Below, in pieces: positions 1 to 8,021 of a DNA stretch of 64,000 bases. Origin of the DNA: Brachionus manjavacas (taxonomy: Eukaryota; Rotifera; Eurotatoria; Ploima; Brachionidae); NCBI GenBank assembly GCA_019054805.1, contig JAHQIY010000055.1, positions 1 through 64,000 on the forward strand. Reading direction: 5' to 3'. The notes under the pieces were generated by a model. That model was not told the DNA's origin, made no database searches, and saw only the letters and a program-made list of their open reading frames with translations. Position 1 is the stretch's first letter. Each line of letters opens with the position of its first letter. A program made the translations under genes and the position numbers.

Positions 1-650
1 ATTGAGAGTGCTAATTGCTTAGCATGTAAAGCGACGCGTTGTAAGTCACACTCGTCATACCAAGAGTGAGCCACAGCTCCGGCCATCAGCACTCTCAAAG
101 AATCTTGGCTAAAACTCTGGTAACGCGACAGAAGTTGGTCATATTGCTGTTTCAGCTCAACAAGCTGCATCTGAGTTTCGGTAGATGAGGCCAACAACTG
201 GCTGTTTTCTTCGCTAAAAGTACGATTCTCCCGCTCTAGCTTATGAGCATGTTGTTTTAAACCGATATTCATCTGATGCTGAGTGGTCATCTGACCGAGT
301 AAACTTTTGAGCTCTTCTGTATCCCAAGGTTTAGCAATAACGTGATGAATTTTGCCCTCATTAATTGCACTAACTAAGGTTCGGTAATCAACCCCTCCCG
401 AAAAAGCAATCCTCATTGCGTGAGGTTGAATCAACACAGATTCACTTAAAAAACGGGCGCCCCCCATACCGGGCATGCGCATGTCAGACATAATAATTGC
501 GACTTCGTTTTCACCGAGATAAACCAAAGCTTCGAGAGGATTGTTAAAGGCAATAACTTGATACTCTTTTCTCAGTAAACGGCTAAGAGATTTGGTAATC
601 TGAACCTCATCATCGACAACCAACAGCTTCGTCAATCCTGTATCAGCCAT
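1..650 (-). CDS. Response regulator, C-terminal end beyond the window
   Basis: Receiver-domain protein, read on the minus strand from ATG at 648-650 to the window edge without a stop. The acidic pair VVDDE (D13, D14), the phospho-acceptor Asp56 in MSDMRMPGMGG and the conserved Lys in VIAKPWD are all present, so the receiver looks functional. After about residue 125 comes a Gln/Glu-rich coiled coil, then a segment resembling the start of an HD-type output domain but without its His-Asp pair at the expected place (weak inference). It starts 15 bp after the stop of the ammonium-transporter/kinase gene and is surely its operon partner, the likely phosphoryl receiver of that kinase system. The output domain cannot be judged because the gene is cut. 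Confidence 0.85.
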   Translation of the reverse strand, partial: MADTGLTKLLVVDDEVQITKSLSRLLRKEYQVIAFNNPLEALVYLGENEVAIIMSDMRMPGMGGARFLSESVLIQPHAMRIAFSGGVDYRTLVSAINEGKIHHVIAKPWDTEELKSLLGQMTTQHQMNIGLKQHAHKLERENRTFSEENSQLLASSTETQMQLVELKQQYDQLLSRYQSFSQDSLRVLMAGAVAHSWYDECDLQRVALHAKQLALS

Positions 651-665
651 ACACCTTCTCCCTTA

Positions 666-2855
666 TCACTCATCAAGTGGCATTGGCAAGCTCAAAGTCA
701 CTTTGGTTCCTTTCGCCTGTTTACTCAATAAGCTTAACGCCCCCCCATGATTAGTGGCGATTCCGTAACAAATCGATAAACCTAACCCAGCATGACCTTG
801 GCTACCAAACGTTGTGAAGAATGGCTCAAATACCTTAGCTTGATGCTCTTCTTTGATGCCTACGCCACTATCAATAATCGCCACGACCACATGATTACCT
901 TCGTTACTAGTGGTGACTTTTATTGCACCACGATCTTCACCTATAGCTTGCACTGAATTAGAAAGGACATTAATGCATAACTGTTCTATTTGGTGAGGAC
1001 TACAAGAGACCATAGGCAATTTTGCCTCGTAAGATTCGAGCAATTTGCAGCTCAACGGCAGAGTGGCAGCCACCTTTTCTACCGCAGCAGAAACCAAAAC
1101 GTTAATGTCTTTAAGCTCAAACTTTTCATCGCCAAACTCAGAGAATGTGCGAACATTGGACAATATCTTCTCTATTTTACTCGCCCCATCTGATGTGGCA
1201 TTGATCAGCTCTTCACTGTCTTCGAGGACAAATTCTAAATCTTCCTCTTCACATATTTTATCAATGCGTTGCAGCACTTCGTTAGCCACCACTGGGTGTT
1301 GAGAGACGGTGGCAGCGAATGCTTTATATTCAGTAACCAACAACTTAAAAAATTTATTGTAGTCTTTAAGTGTTTTGATATTACTCAGCACATAACCAAT
1401 CGGTTCGTTTATCTCGCGCACCAAGCCAGAGCTTATCTGACCGAGGCTTGAAAGCTTTTCACTTTTTTGTACGCGTGACTCCATCGATTTCAGTCTTTGG
1501 TTAGTTTGCAATAATGCACTGTGTTTTTGGGTTGCTTTGACTAAAGCCGTTTCGAACCGAGAAAGGACTCGATTGTATTGACGTGCAATCATGCCGATCT
1601 CTGACGTTGGGTCATAATCGACACGTTGGCTGAAATCACCACTCTCTTCCTGATTTTGCATCACAGTGACCAGGTCATAGAGATCGCTGCTTGCTTGGTG
1701 AGACGAAATATTCAACCCGACGATCTCCTCTTCTTGTCCAACACGAAGAGGAAGTACTTTGTTTATCAGAGAGAAAACAAGGTAACAGAGAGGAAACACA
1801 AAAGCGGCGACGACACTGACACCAAAGACCTGGCTCCATAGCAACTCCATTCTATCGCTCATTAGTAAGGTATCTGTAATCACCGATTGAGGAACAAACA
1901 GCGCTAAGGCAATAGTGCCCCAGATGCCACTCGCCAAGTGAACAGGTACAGCATCAACCACATCATCAATCTTCTTCATCACTAACAGTCGACCAACCGA
2001 CAGTGAAATCAAAGCGCCGAGTGAGCCAATGAGCACCGATGAGAGGCCATCAACAGAATTACAGCTTGCGGTAATGGAGACTAACCCTGATAGGATGCCG
2101 TTGTAGAAGTTAGGAATGTGTACTCTATTGGTTTTATGTAAAGAGTACATTGCTGACGTAAGGCCACCAGCCGCCCCCGCTAGAATGGTATTGAGGACAA
2201 TATTAAACACGTTACTGTCAAAATGCAGCGAGCTACCCGCATTAAAGCCAAGCCAACCTATCCATAGAAAAACCACTCCTGCGACACTTTGTACTAGGCT
2301 GCTGTGGTTGAAATTATGTCCTTCGACAAACCGATTCAATCTAGGCCCAATGATCATGATCGCCGCTAACGCCGCCCAACCACCGACAGAATGAACCACT
2401 GTCGAACCAGCAAAATCAATGAAGCCTCGTTGTGCAAGCCATCCATTGTCGCTCCATACCCAATGACCAATAACAGGATAAATAACAGCAGCGACGAAAA
2501 CAGATAAGGCAATATAGCCCTTTAAACTGCCTCTTTCGGCAATTGCCCCTGAAATGATCGTCACCGAAGTTGCACAGAACACCATTTGAAAGACAAAGAA
2601 TGCTCCATCATCTAAACCTTCAAAATGACCAAGTAAAAAATGGCTAGTCCCTAGATAGCCATCCATGGACTCACCAAACATGACACCGTAGCCAACGAGC
2701 CAATAAAGGATCAGGACCACCGCTAAATCGATGAGGTTTTTGGCTGCCACATTGGCAGTGTTTTTTTTACGTACCGTCCCCGCCTCAAGAAACAGAAAAC
2801 CAACCTGCATCAAGAGTACAAGTAGCGTACATAACAGAATAAAAAGAGGATCCAT
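666..2855 (-). CDS. Ammonium transporter (Amt) fused to a histidine kinase with Arg at the phospho-acceptor site
   Basis: Residues about 1-375 form an Amt/Rh channel: FLFLEAG near the N terminus, DFAGSTVVHSVGG (Asp147, His155) and VPVHLASGIWGT (His306), the pore twin-His pair. A HAMP-like linker and a coiled coil follow, then a kinase core. The H box reads SGLVREINEPIGYV, so the usual His is Arg480 (codon 1416-1418, minus strand). The ATP-binding parts are intact: N box (CINVLSNSVQAIG), G1 (IDSGVGI), F box (FEPFFTT) and G2 (GLGLSICYG). I place the start at ATG 2855 rather than GTG 2861. Known family: Amt-linked kinases that sense ammonium or its flux. Inferred here: it cannot autophosphorylate in the standard way and may act as phosphatase or need a partner. 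Confidence 0.88.
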   Translation of the reverse strand: MDPLFILLCTLLVLLMQVGFLFLEAGTVRKKNTANVAAKNLIDLAVVLILYWLVGYGVMFGESMDGYLGTSHFLLGHFEGLDDGAFFVFQMVFCATSVTIISGAIAERGSLKGYIALSVFVAAVIYPVIGHWVWSDNGWLAQRGFIDFAGSTVVHSVGGWAALAAIMIIGPRLNRFVEGHNFNHSSLVQSVAGVVFLWIGWLGFNAGSSLHFDSNVFNIVLNTILAGAAGGLTSAMYSLHKTNRVHIPNFYNGILSGLVSITASCNSVDGLSSVLIGSLGALISLSVGRLLVMKKIDDVVDAVPVHLASGIWGTIALALFVPQSVITDTLLMSDRMELLWSQVFGVSVVAAFVFPLCYLVFSLINKVLPLRVGQEEEIVGLNISSHQASSDLYDLVTVMQNQEESGDFSQRVDYDPTSEIGMIARQYNRVLSRFETALVKATQKHSALLQTNQRLKSMESRVQKSEKLSSLGQISSGLVREINEPIGYVLSNIKTLKDYNKFFKLLVTEYKAFAATVSQHPVVANEVLQRIDKICEEEDLEFVLEDSEELINATSDGASKIEKILSNVRTFSEFGDEKFELKDINVLVSAAVEKVAATLPLSCKLLESYEAKLPMVSCSPHQIEQLCINVLSNSVQAIGEDRGAIKVTTSNEGNHVVVAIIDSGVGIKEEHQAKVFEPFFTTFGSQGHAGLGLSICYGIATNHGGALSLLSKQAKGTKVTLSLPMPLDE

Positions 2856-2889
2856 AGCCACCAGTCACATTTTGTTGTCGAACATTGCC

Positions 2890-2911
2890 AATAAGCACAA
2901 TGTTGCTTATT
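2890..2911. promoter_or_regulatory. Operator-like palindrome upstream of the Amt-kinase gene
   Basis: Perfect 8-bp arms AATAAGCA / TGCTTATT separated by 6 bp, 34 bp upstream of the start codon. No T-run follows, so it looks like a protein-binding site rather than a terminator. The binding protein is unknown. Confidence 0.35.
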
Positions 2912-3076
2912 AACAATATAGTCGTAAATTCAAACTGTTGGCGTGTAAATTTTACTTAGTGAAAGTAAAGCAGTGATAGGTGAGTGGAGGAAAACTCAGT
3001 GATATAGCGACTATAAACGACAAAAGCCGCCAACTAGGCGACTTTCTATAATTCATGGCTTGGAAAGAACCAAGAT

Positions 3077-3277
3077 TTAGACTGGCAATAAAGCAATCGC
3101 CTGATTGATCTCTTTATAGGTGGTTAACTTTTGTGGATCTTTCACATCCGGCAGTAACACTTTTCCATTATCGAAAGTAAACTTGCCAACCCCTGAGATA
3201 ACAAACTGTCCTTTAAACAAAGTTTTAACAAAACGTGCAACTTGACGAGGACGATAAATAGTAAATTCACGCAGCAT
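3077..3277 (-). CDS. ytfK: YtfK (DUF1107), stringent-response modulator
   Basis: A 66-aa protein with the family pattern: YRPRQVARFVKTLFKG, then GVGKFTFDNGKVLLP. These match E. coli YtfK closely in order and spacing. In E. coli YtfK binds SpoT and promotes (p)ppGpp build-up under phosphate or fatty-acid starvation; that role is known for the family and inferred here. It is divergent from ytfJ, the same pairing as in E. coli. Length is normal for the family. Confidence 0.9.
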   Translation of the reverse strand: MLREFTIYRPRQVARFVKTLFKGQFVISGVGKFTFDNGKVLLPDVKDPQKLTTYKEINQAIALLPV

Positions 3278-3484
3278 AACGACTCCAATATCCTTTTGTG
3301 ATGCAATTCGAACTGATTGCTTGGTTCTATTCCTTAGAACTCGTAGGTATTATACCGGATGCGTATTTAATGTATAGCATTTTGTTAACAATGTGACATC
3401 AGACCAGTGTTATCTGAGAGAGTTTTCTCCGCACCTTAAATTTGGGTATATACTTTTTGCGCACATTCAAAAGGAAATAACATA

Positions 3485-4036
3485 ATGAAAAATAAAACCC
3501 TTCTTACTCTAGCAATCGCGTGCTCTCCGGCTTTCGCTTTTGCTCACAACATCACTGTCGGGCAAGCCGTGCCTGAAGTGGCAGTAGCAAGCCATGGTGA
3601 AATTGTTCTGCAAGGAGATAAAACCGCTTTCCAAGCTTGGGCAACCACCGATATGCAAGGTAAAGTTCGCGTCATTCAAGCCATTGCGGGACGCAGCAGC
3701 TCAAAAGAACTCAATGCTCCGTTAATGTCAGCCATCACCGAAGCAAAATTCCCAGAACAAAGTTACCAAACGACATCGATCATCAACCAAGATGATGCTA
3801 TTTGGGGAACGGGATCATTTGTAAAATCTTCTGCGGAAGACAGCAAGAAAGAGTTCCCTTGGTCTTCAATGGTGCTAGATGAAGACGGAACGGTAGCTAG
3901 CGCTTGGCAACTGGCTGAAGAGTCATCAGCGATCATAGTGCAAGATAAACAAGGTAAAGTACTGTTTGTAAAAGAAGGCGCACTCAATGAAAGCGAGATT
4001 CAACAAGTACTTACGCTAGTCAAAGAAAACCTTTAA
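3485..4036 (+). CDS. ytfJ: YtfJ-family periplasmic protein
   Basis: A 183-aa protein with a cleavable signal peptide (hydrophobic core to about residue 20, AFAFA then HNITVG). The rest is a thioredoxin-like fold of the YtfJ family without a CxxC redox motif. The start ATG has AAGGAAATAAC upstream as ribosome-binding site. The function is unknown in all species I know of. It pairs with divergent ytfK. The palindrome at 4062-4094 lies just downstream and may also end this transcript. Confidence 0.88.
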   Translation: MKNKTLLTLAIACSPAFAFAHNITVGQAVPEVAVASHGEIVLQGDKTAFQAWATTDMQGKVRVIQAIAGRSSSKELNAPLMSAITEAKFPEQSYQTTSIINQDDAIWGTGSFVKSSAEDSKKEFPWSSMVLDEDGTVASAWQLAEESSAIIVQDKQGKVLFVKEGALNESEIQQVLTLVKENL

Positions 4037-4061
4037 ACAGAGGTTGGTTTACTTCCCCCTG

Positions 4062-4094
4062 AAGAGGAGTTGTTATAGTATAACAACTCCTCTT
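4062..4094. promoter_or_regulatory. Zur-type operator, perfect 16-bp inverted repeat
   Basis: Arms 4062-4077 and 4079-4094 are perfect reverse complements around a single G at 4078. The core GTTATAGTATAAC (4072-4084) fits the gammaproteobacterial Zur box GTTATANTATAAC. It lies 20 bp before the first gene of the zinc-uptake operon. The outer GAGGAG/CTCCTC arms extend beyond a normal Zur box and are followed by TTTC, so the same DNA may serve as a weak terminator for ytfJ. Confidence 0.75.
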
Positions 4095-4113
4095 TCTGTA
4101 TTGTGCTTTCATC

Positions 4114-4404
4114 GTGCTTCAAAATCGCTTTCTTATCCAACGCACTTCAGCGCTTGCATTTTTAGCAATCGCCCTTGTGCTATGGCTAAACTTTGCGTTT
4201 ATTGATCACCAGTACGATCTTTCTTCAGCACATCACAAAGAGCATCACTGCCAATTGTTTGCCAGTGGACTACATGGTGCAGCCCCTGCATCCCTTGTTA
4301 TCACTCCACCAGCTGTCAGTGAATATTTTGCTCCACTAGCGACCTATCACTACACCGAGGCATTGAGCTTTGCTTACCTGCCGCGTTCCCCGCCACTGTC
4401 CTGA
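4114..4404 (+). CDS. DUF2607-family small membrane-anchored protein, first gene of the zinc operon
   Basis: A 96-aa protein with one N-terminal hydrophobic segment (about residues 11-30), then a His-containing stretch (SSAHHKEHHCQLF) that could touch metal. Vibrio genomes carry this DUF2607 family upstream of zrgA. The GTG start at 4114 lacks a clear ribosome-binding site, so the exact start is uncertain. It is the first reading frame after the Zur palindrome, which implies zinc-repressed expression. It is probably one of the five Zrg proteins, but I cannot assign the letter. Confidence 0.7.
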   Translation: MLQNRFLIQRTSALAFLAIALVLWLNFAFIDHQYDLSSAHHKEHHCQLFASGLHGAAPASLVITPPAVSEYFAPLATYHYTEALSFAYLPRSPPLS

Positions 4405-4486
4405 TATTGATTTATCATTTGCAATAAACCGTATTCACATTAGGTGGATAGTACAGCATTACTCAAATTTAAAATCAGGACTTACA

Positions 4487-4820
4487 ATGAAAAATATTAC
4501 TCCTATCGCCCTTGGAATTACTCTGGCAGTCAGCGGCCTAGCTCAGGCATGTGAAGGCGGCTTTCGCCAACATGGTGCTCATGTGCACGGTGAAGTAGAA
4601 CTTAACATCGCTCAAGATGGCAAAGAGCTGCTGATCGAAATCACTGCTCCAGGTGCTGATGTGGTTGGTTTTGAACATGCGCCAAAAACGGATGAGCAGA
4701 AACACCAATTAGAAGATGCTATCGCCAAGCTAAATAATGCTTCAAGTGTATTTACTCTTGCATCTTCGGCAGGTTGTAAAGTGGTGCATCAATCGGTGAG
4801 CCACACGCTAGGAGCGGATA

Positions 4821-4854
<34 letters not shown>

Positions 4855-5200
4855 TCATGATGAACATGCTCACGACAAACACAAGCATGAAGATGGTCAT
4901 AATCACGATAATCATGAAGGCCACGACCATCACGAAGGTCACGATCATGACCACGATGATCATAAAGGTCATGACCATCATGATGAGCACAAAGGTCACG
5001 ACCACCAAGAGCATGGTGGCCATGGTGAGTTCACTGTTGAATACCATTACGCATGTGATGACATCAGCACATTAAGCAACATTGATACTCAATGGTTCAC
5101 ACAATTCCCAAACACTGAGAAACTGAAAGTCAACGTACTCACTGAAACTAAGCAAGCATCACTAGAGCTTGGTAAAGGTGACAGCAAGATTTCACTGTAA
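4487..5200 (+). CDS. zrgA: ZrgA, zinc-uptake protein (DUF2796) with His-rich region
   Basis: A 237-aa protein. I use the ATG at 4487, which follows AGGACTTACA and gives a clean signal peptide (MKNITPIALGITLAVSGLAQ, cleaved before CEGG). The DUF2796 domain is split by a His/Asp repeat region, residues about 111-180, made of HD, HDH and KGHDHH units, followed by a second conserved part with CDD and the C-terminal domain. Known role: periplasmic zinc-binding component of the Vibrio Zrg zinc-uptake system. The repeat probably gathers zinc. It sits between the DUF2607 gene and the ABC genes. Confidence 0.88.
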
Positions 5201-5256
5201 TTCATAAGGTGGCTTAGCAACGGCTAAGCCACTTTTCTCATGATTGGAAACATACA

Positions 5257-5964
5257 ATGAACAATTCCCCTTCTTGTTCTGTCGTTGAGCTTGAGCGAGT
5301 CTCCTTTACTTGGCCTGGCAACGAACATCCCACATTAGATATTCCTTCTCTCACGATTAAGCGTGGTGAACACCTATTTATAAAAGGACCAAGCGGATGT
5401 GGTAAATCAACACTGCTCGGCTTACTCACAGGGATAAACACCGCAACTTCCGGACAAGTGGCAGTGCTAGGCGAAAACCTGACGCAAATGTCAGGTAGCC
5501 GACGAGACAAATTTCGCGCCAACCATATCGGTTATATCTTTCAGCAGTTTAACTTACTGCCTTATTTAAGCGTGATTGAAAACGTCACCTTACCTTGTCA
5601 GTTTTCTACCTTACGCCGTCAGCAAGTGGACGGAGATTTACTCTCTAATGCTAAGCAATTGCTCGAAAAACTGCGCTTACCCTCTGAACTGCTCGATAAA
5701 CCTGTCGTTGAACTCAGTATTGGACAACAACAAAGAGTCGCGGCAGCACGAGCCCTGATTGGTAAACCCAAAGTCATCATCGCGGACGAGCCAACCTCTT
5801 CACTCGATTACGACAACCGTACCGCCTTTATCGAACTGTTACTTGACCAAGTGAACCAAGCGAACTCAACGCTACTATTTGTCAGTCATGACCCGACATT
5901 AGAACCGTTGTTTGATCGCACCATCAATCTTCAACAGTTAAACCAAGCAGGAGGTCACCAATGA
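5257..5964 (+). CDS. ABC transporter ATP-binding protein of the Zrg zinc system
   Basis: A 235-aa ATPase of the MacB/LolD type. Walker A is GPSGCGKST (residues 44-52), the Q loop lies in YIFQQFNLLPY, the signature is LSIGQQQR (one change from LSGGQQQR), Walker B is VIIADEP and the switch His is in VSHD. It overlaps the permease start by 4 bp (ATGA-type junction), so the two are translationally coupled. MacB-like ATPases normally drive mechanotransmission rather than substrate flow, so how it helps zinc entry is open. Confidence 0.87.
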   Translation: MNNSPSCSVVELERVSFTWPGNEHPTLDIPSLTIKRGEHLFIKGPSGCGKSTLLGLLTGINTATSGQVAVLGENLTQMSGSRRDKFRANHIGYIFQQFNLLPYLSVIENVTLPCQFSTLRRQQVDGDLLSNAKQLLEKLRLPSELLDKPVVELSIGQQQRVAAARALIGKPKVIIADEPTSSLDYDNRTAFIELLLDQVNQANSTLLFVSHDPTLEPLFDRTINLQQLNQAGGHQ

Positions 5965-7220
5965 CACCGACACTTACCCTAGCTTGGAAAAGTGTGCGCA
6001 ACCGTAAAGTCACCGCCATTCTCACTATTCTAACGGTGGCGATTTCAGTCATTTTATTACTTGGGGTCGAACGTATTCGCACACAAGCAAAAGACAGTTT
6101 TGCCAATACGATTTCTGGTACTGATTTGATTGTCGGTGGTCGCTCTGGCCAAGTGAATCTGTTGCTTTATTCGGTATTTAGAATCGGTAACGCGACCAAC
6201 AACATCGACTGGAAGAGTTACCAAGAATTTAGCCAACATCGCGCCGTAAAGTGGGCCATTCCAATTTCACTGGGCGACTCCCATAAAGGCTTTCGAGTCA
6301 TGGGAACCAACCATAGCTACTTTGAGCATTACCGCTATGGCCAGAAGCAAAACCTAGCTTTTAGTCAAGGTAAAGAGTTTGATGGCTTGTTCGATGCTGT
6401 GATCGGTTCAGACGTTGCTCGTACGCTGAATTACCAATTGGGAAGTGAAATGATCATTGCCCATGGCATCAGTGATGTCGGTTTCAGCCGCCATGAAAAC
6501 GCCCCATTTAGAGTGGTTGGAATCCTAGCGCCTACTGGTACCCCTGTAGACAAAACAGTTCACGTTTCATTAGAAGCGATTGAAGCTATTCATGTGGGCT
6601 GGGAGTCAGGTGCAAACCTAGGCAATAACCCGACGGCTGAACAGCTCGAGTCTATGAACTTCAAACCGCAACAGATTACAGCGGTGTTACTCGGTCTTAA
6701 TTCAAAAATCCAAACCTTTGCTCTGCAGAGACAAATAAACAACTACTTAAAAGAACCGCTCAGCGCTATTCTTCCAGGTGTTGCTCTACATGAACTGTGG
6801 GGCATGATGTCGGTTGCGGAACAAGCGTTAATGGCAGTATCGATATTTGTCGTTGTCGCGGGTTTACTCGGTATGTTGTCGAGCCTGCTCACCAGTCTGC
6901 AAGAGCGCCGTCGAGAAATGGCCATTCTTCGTGCGATGGGCGCAAGGCCAAGGCATGTATTTAGCTTGTTAATTTTGGAAGCGAGTGTGCTGACTTTTAT
7001 AGGCTTACTAGTGGGGATTATCGGTCTATACACCATGCTCTCTATAGCAGGTCCACTAATCCAGCAGAATTATGGAATCAATGTCCAGATGAGCGCTTTA
7101 TCCCACTATGAGTGGATGCTGTTGGCGGCAGTGCAACTGGCAGGTACTATTATCGGCTTTATTCCCGCATTTAGAGCATATCGACAGTCGCTCAGCGACG
7201 GTATGACAATAAGAGTTTAG
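5961..7220 (+). CDS. FtsX/MacB-like ABC permease of the Zrg zinc system
   Basis: A 419-aa permease with one N-terminal membrane segment (residues about 17-35), a large periplasmic domain of about 230 residues, then three C-terminal segments including the FtsX-domain pattern LQERRREMAILRAMGARPRHVF. This is the MacB/LolC topology. It overlaps the ATPase gene and is followed 3 bp later by the DUF3299 gene. Inferred role: couples cytoplasmic ATP hydrolysis to the periplasmic or outer-membrane zinc components. Confidence 0.87.
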   Translation: MTPTLTLAWKSVRNRKVTAILTILTVAISVILLLGVERIRTQAKDSFANTISGTDLIVGGRSGQVNLLLYSVFRIGNATNNIDWKSYQEFSQHRAVKWAIPISLGDSHKGFRVMGTNHSYFEHYRYGQKQNLAFSQGKEFDGLFDAVIGSDVARTLNYQLGSEMIIAHGISDVGFSRHENAPFRVVGILAPTGTPVDKTVHVSLEAIEAIHVGWESGANLGNNPTAEQLESMNFKPQQITAVLLGLNSKIQTFALQRQINNYLKEPLSAILPGVALHELWGMMSVAEQALMAVSIFVVVAGLLGMLSSLLTSLQERRREMAILRAMGARPRHVFSLLILEASVLTFIGLLVGIIGLYTMLSIAGPLIQQNYGINVQMSALSHYEWMLLAAVQLAGTIIGFIPAFRAYRQSLSDGMTIRV

Positions 7221-7223
7221 ATT

Positions 7224-7721
7224 ATGAAAAAACTACTCATGATAGTGATGACTGTGATGACCTTAGGTCTAGCAAGCGTCAGTAGTCACGCAGAAGATAC
7301 ACTTACTTTGGAGTGGATTGATCTCATCCCAGAAAGTGAGCGCAATCAGTTTGATTCTTATGGTATGCCCGCTATCGATCACTCTGGCGGCAGCATGGAA
7401 CAATCCATGGTCGGCAGTGTAAGACAAGAGCTTAACGGCAGTAAGGTGAAGATCCCGGGCTTTGTTATTCCTCTTGAAGGGGATGCAAATATGGTGACGG
7501 AATTTCTACTCGTGCCATATTTTGGAGCTTGTATCCACGTGCCACCGCCACCACCAAACCAAATTATTTATGTTAACTTCCCTAAAGGCGCACCAGTGCA
7601 GCAGCTTTGGGATGTGGTCTACGTGATAGGAACGTTAAAAACAGAAACGGTTAGTCATGAATTGGCGCAAACAGGATACGTCATACAAGGCACAGAGATC
7701 GCCGAGTACGATGACTACTAA
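7224..7721 (+). CDS. DUF3299 periplasmic protein, last gene of the Zrg zinc operon
   Basis: A 165-aa protein with a signal peptide ending near SSHAE. The DUF3299 body carries the conserved segment GFVIPLEGD...FLLVPYFGACIHVPPPPPNQIIYV with its Cys-x-His and Pro run, a plausible metal site. Start ATG 7224 is 3 bp after the permease stop. DUF3299 proteins commonly accompany MacB-type transporters for metals. The exact role in zinc uptake is not established by sequence. Confidence 0.82.
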   Translation: MKKLLMIVMTVMTLGLASVSSHAEDTLTLEWIDLIPESERNQFDSYGMPAIDHSGGSMEQSMVGSVRQELNGSKVKIPGFVIPLEGDANMVTEFLLVPYFGACIHVPPPPPNQIIYVNFPKGAPVQQLWDVVYVIGTLKTETVSHELAQTGYVIQGTEIAEYDDY

Positions 7722-7758
7722 TTGTTAATAAAAATAAGCAGCCTGTTAATTGCCAATA

Positions 7759-7863
7759 TTAGGACAAATAGCTAGAGAGATAGCTCAGTACACCTAAGTA
7801 AACTAGTAACAGTAGGGCAATTGACAGGTGCTTTTTCAGTTTATTCTCATTGAAATACTTCAT
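7759..7863 (-). CDS. Small single-pass membrane protein, 34 aa
   Basis: Minus-strand frame ATG 7863 to TAA 7759. A strong ribosome-binding site GAGGGG lies 5 bp before the ATG. The protein has a charged N terminus (MKYFNENKLKKH) and one hydrophobic segment of about 18 residues rich in Leu, Val and Tyr. It fits the pattern of bacterial small membrane proteins. I do not recognise a family. It lies alone, convergent with the zinc operon and divergent from the TIGR03899 gene. Confidence 0.5.
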   Translation of the reverse strand: MKYFNENKLKKHLSIALLLLVYLGVLSYLSSYLS

Positions 7864-8021
7864 AAGCCCCTCAAAATTAACGATAACAATTTTAACAACT
7901 TGTTATCATTTATGGTAGCGATATTTTTATAAACTGGCTCACAGTCTTTTTCTGGCAGGCTTAAGCGTTCCGAGGTACAGTTAATACTTAACGTTAAGCA
8001 TCTGATGGCTAAGGAAATAGC

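Noticed and set aside
4808-5075. Frames opposite and shifted to the His-rich part of zrgA (Val/Met/Ile-rich)
   Set aside because: They arise from reading GTGGTC/ATGACC repeats in other frames and have no start signals.
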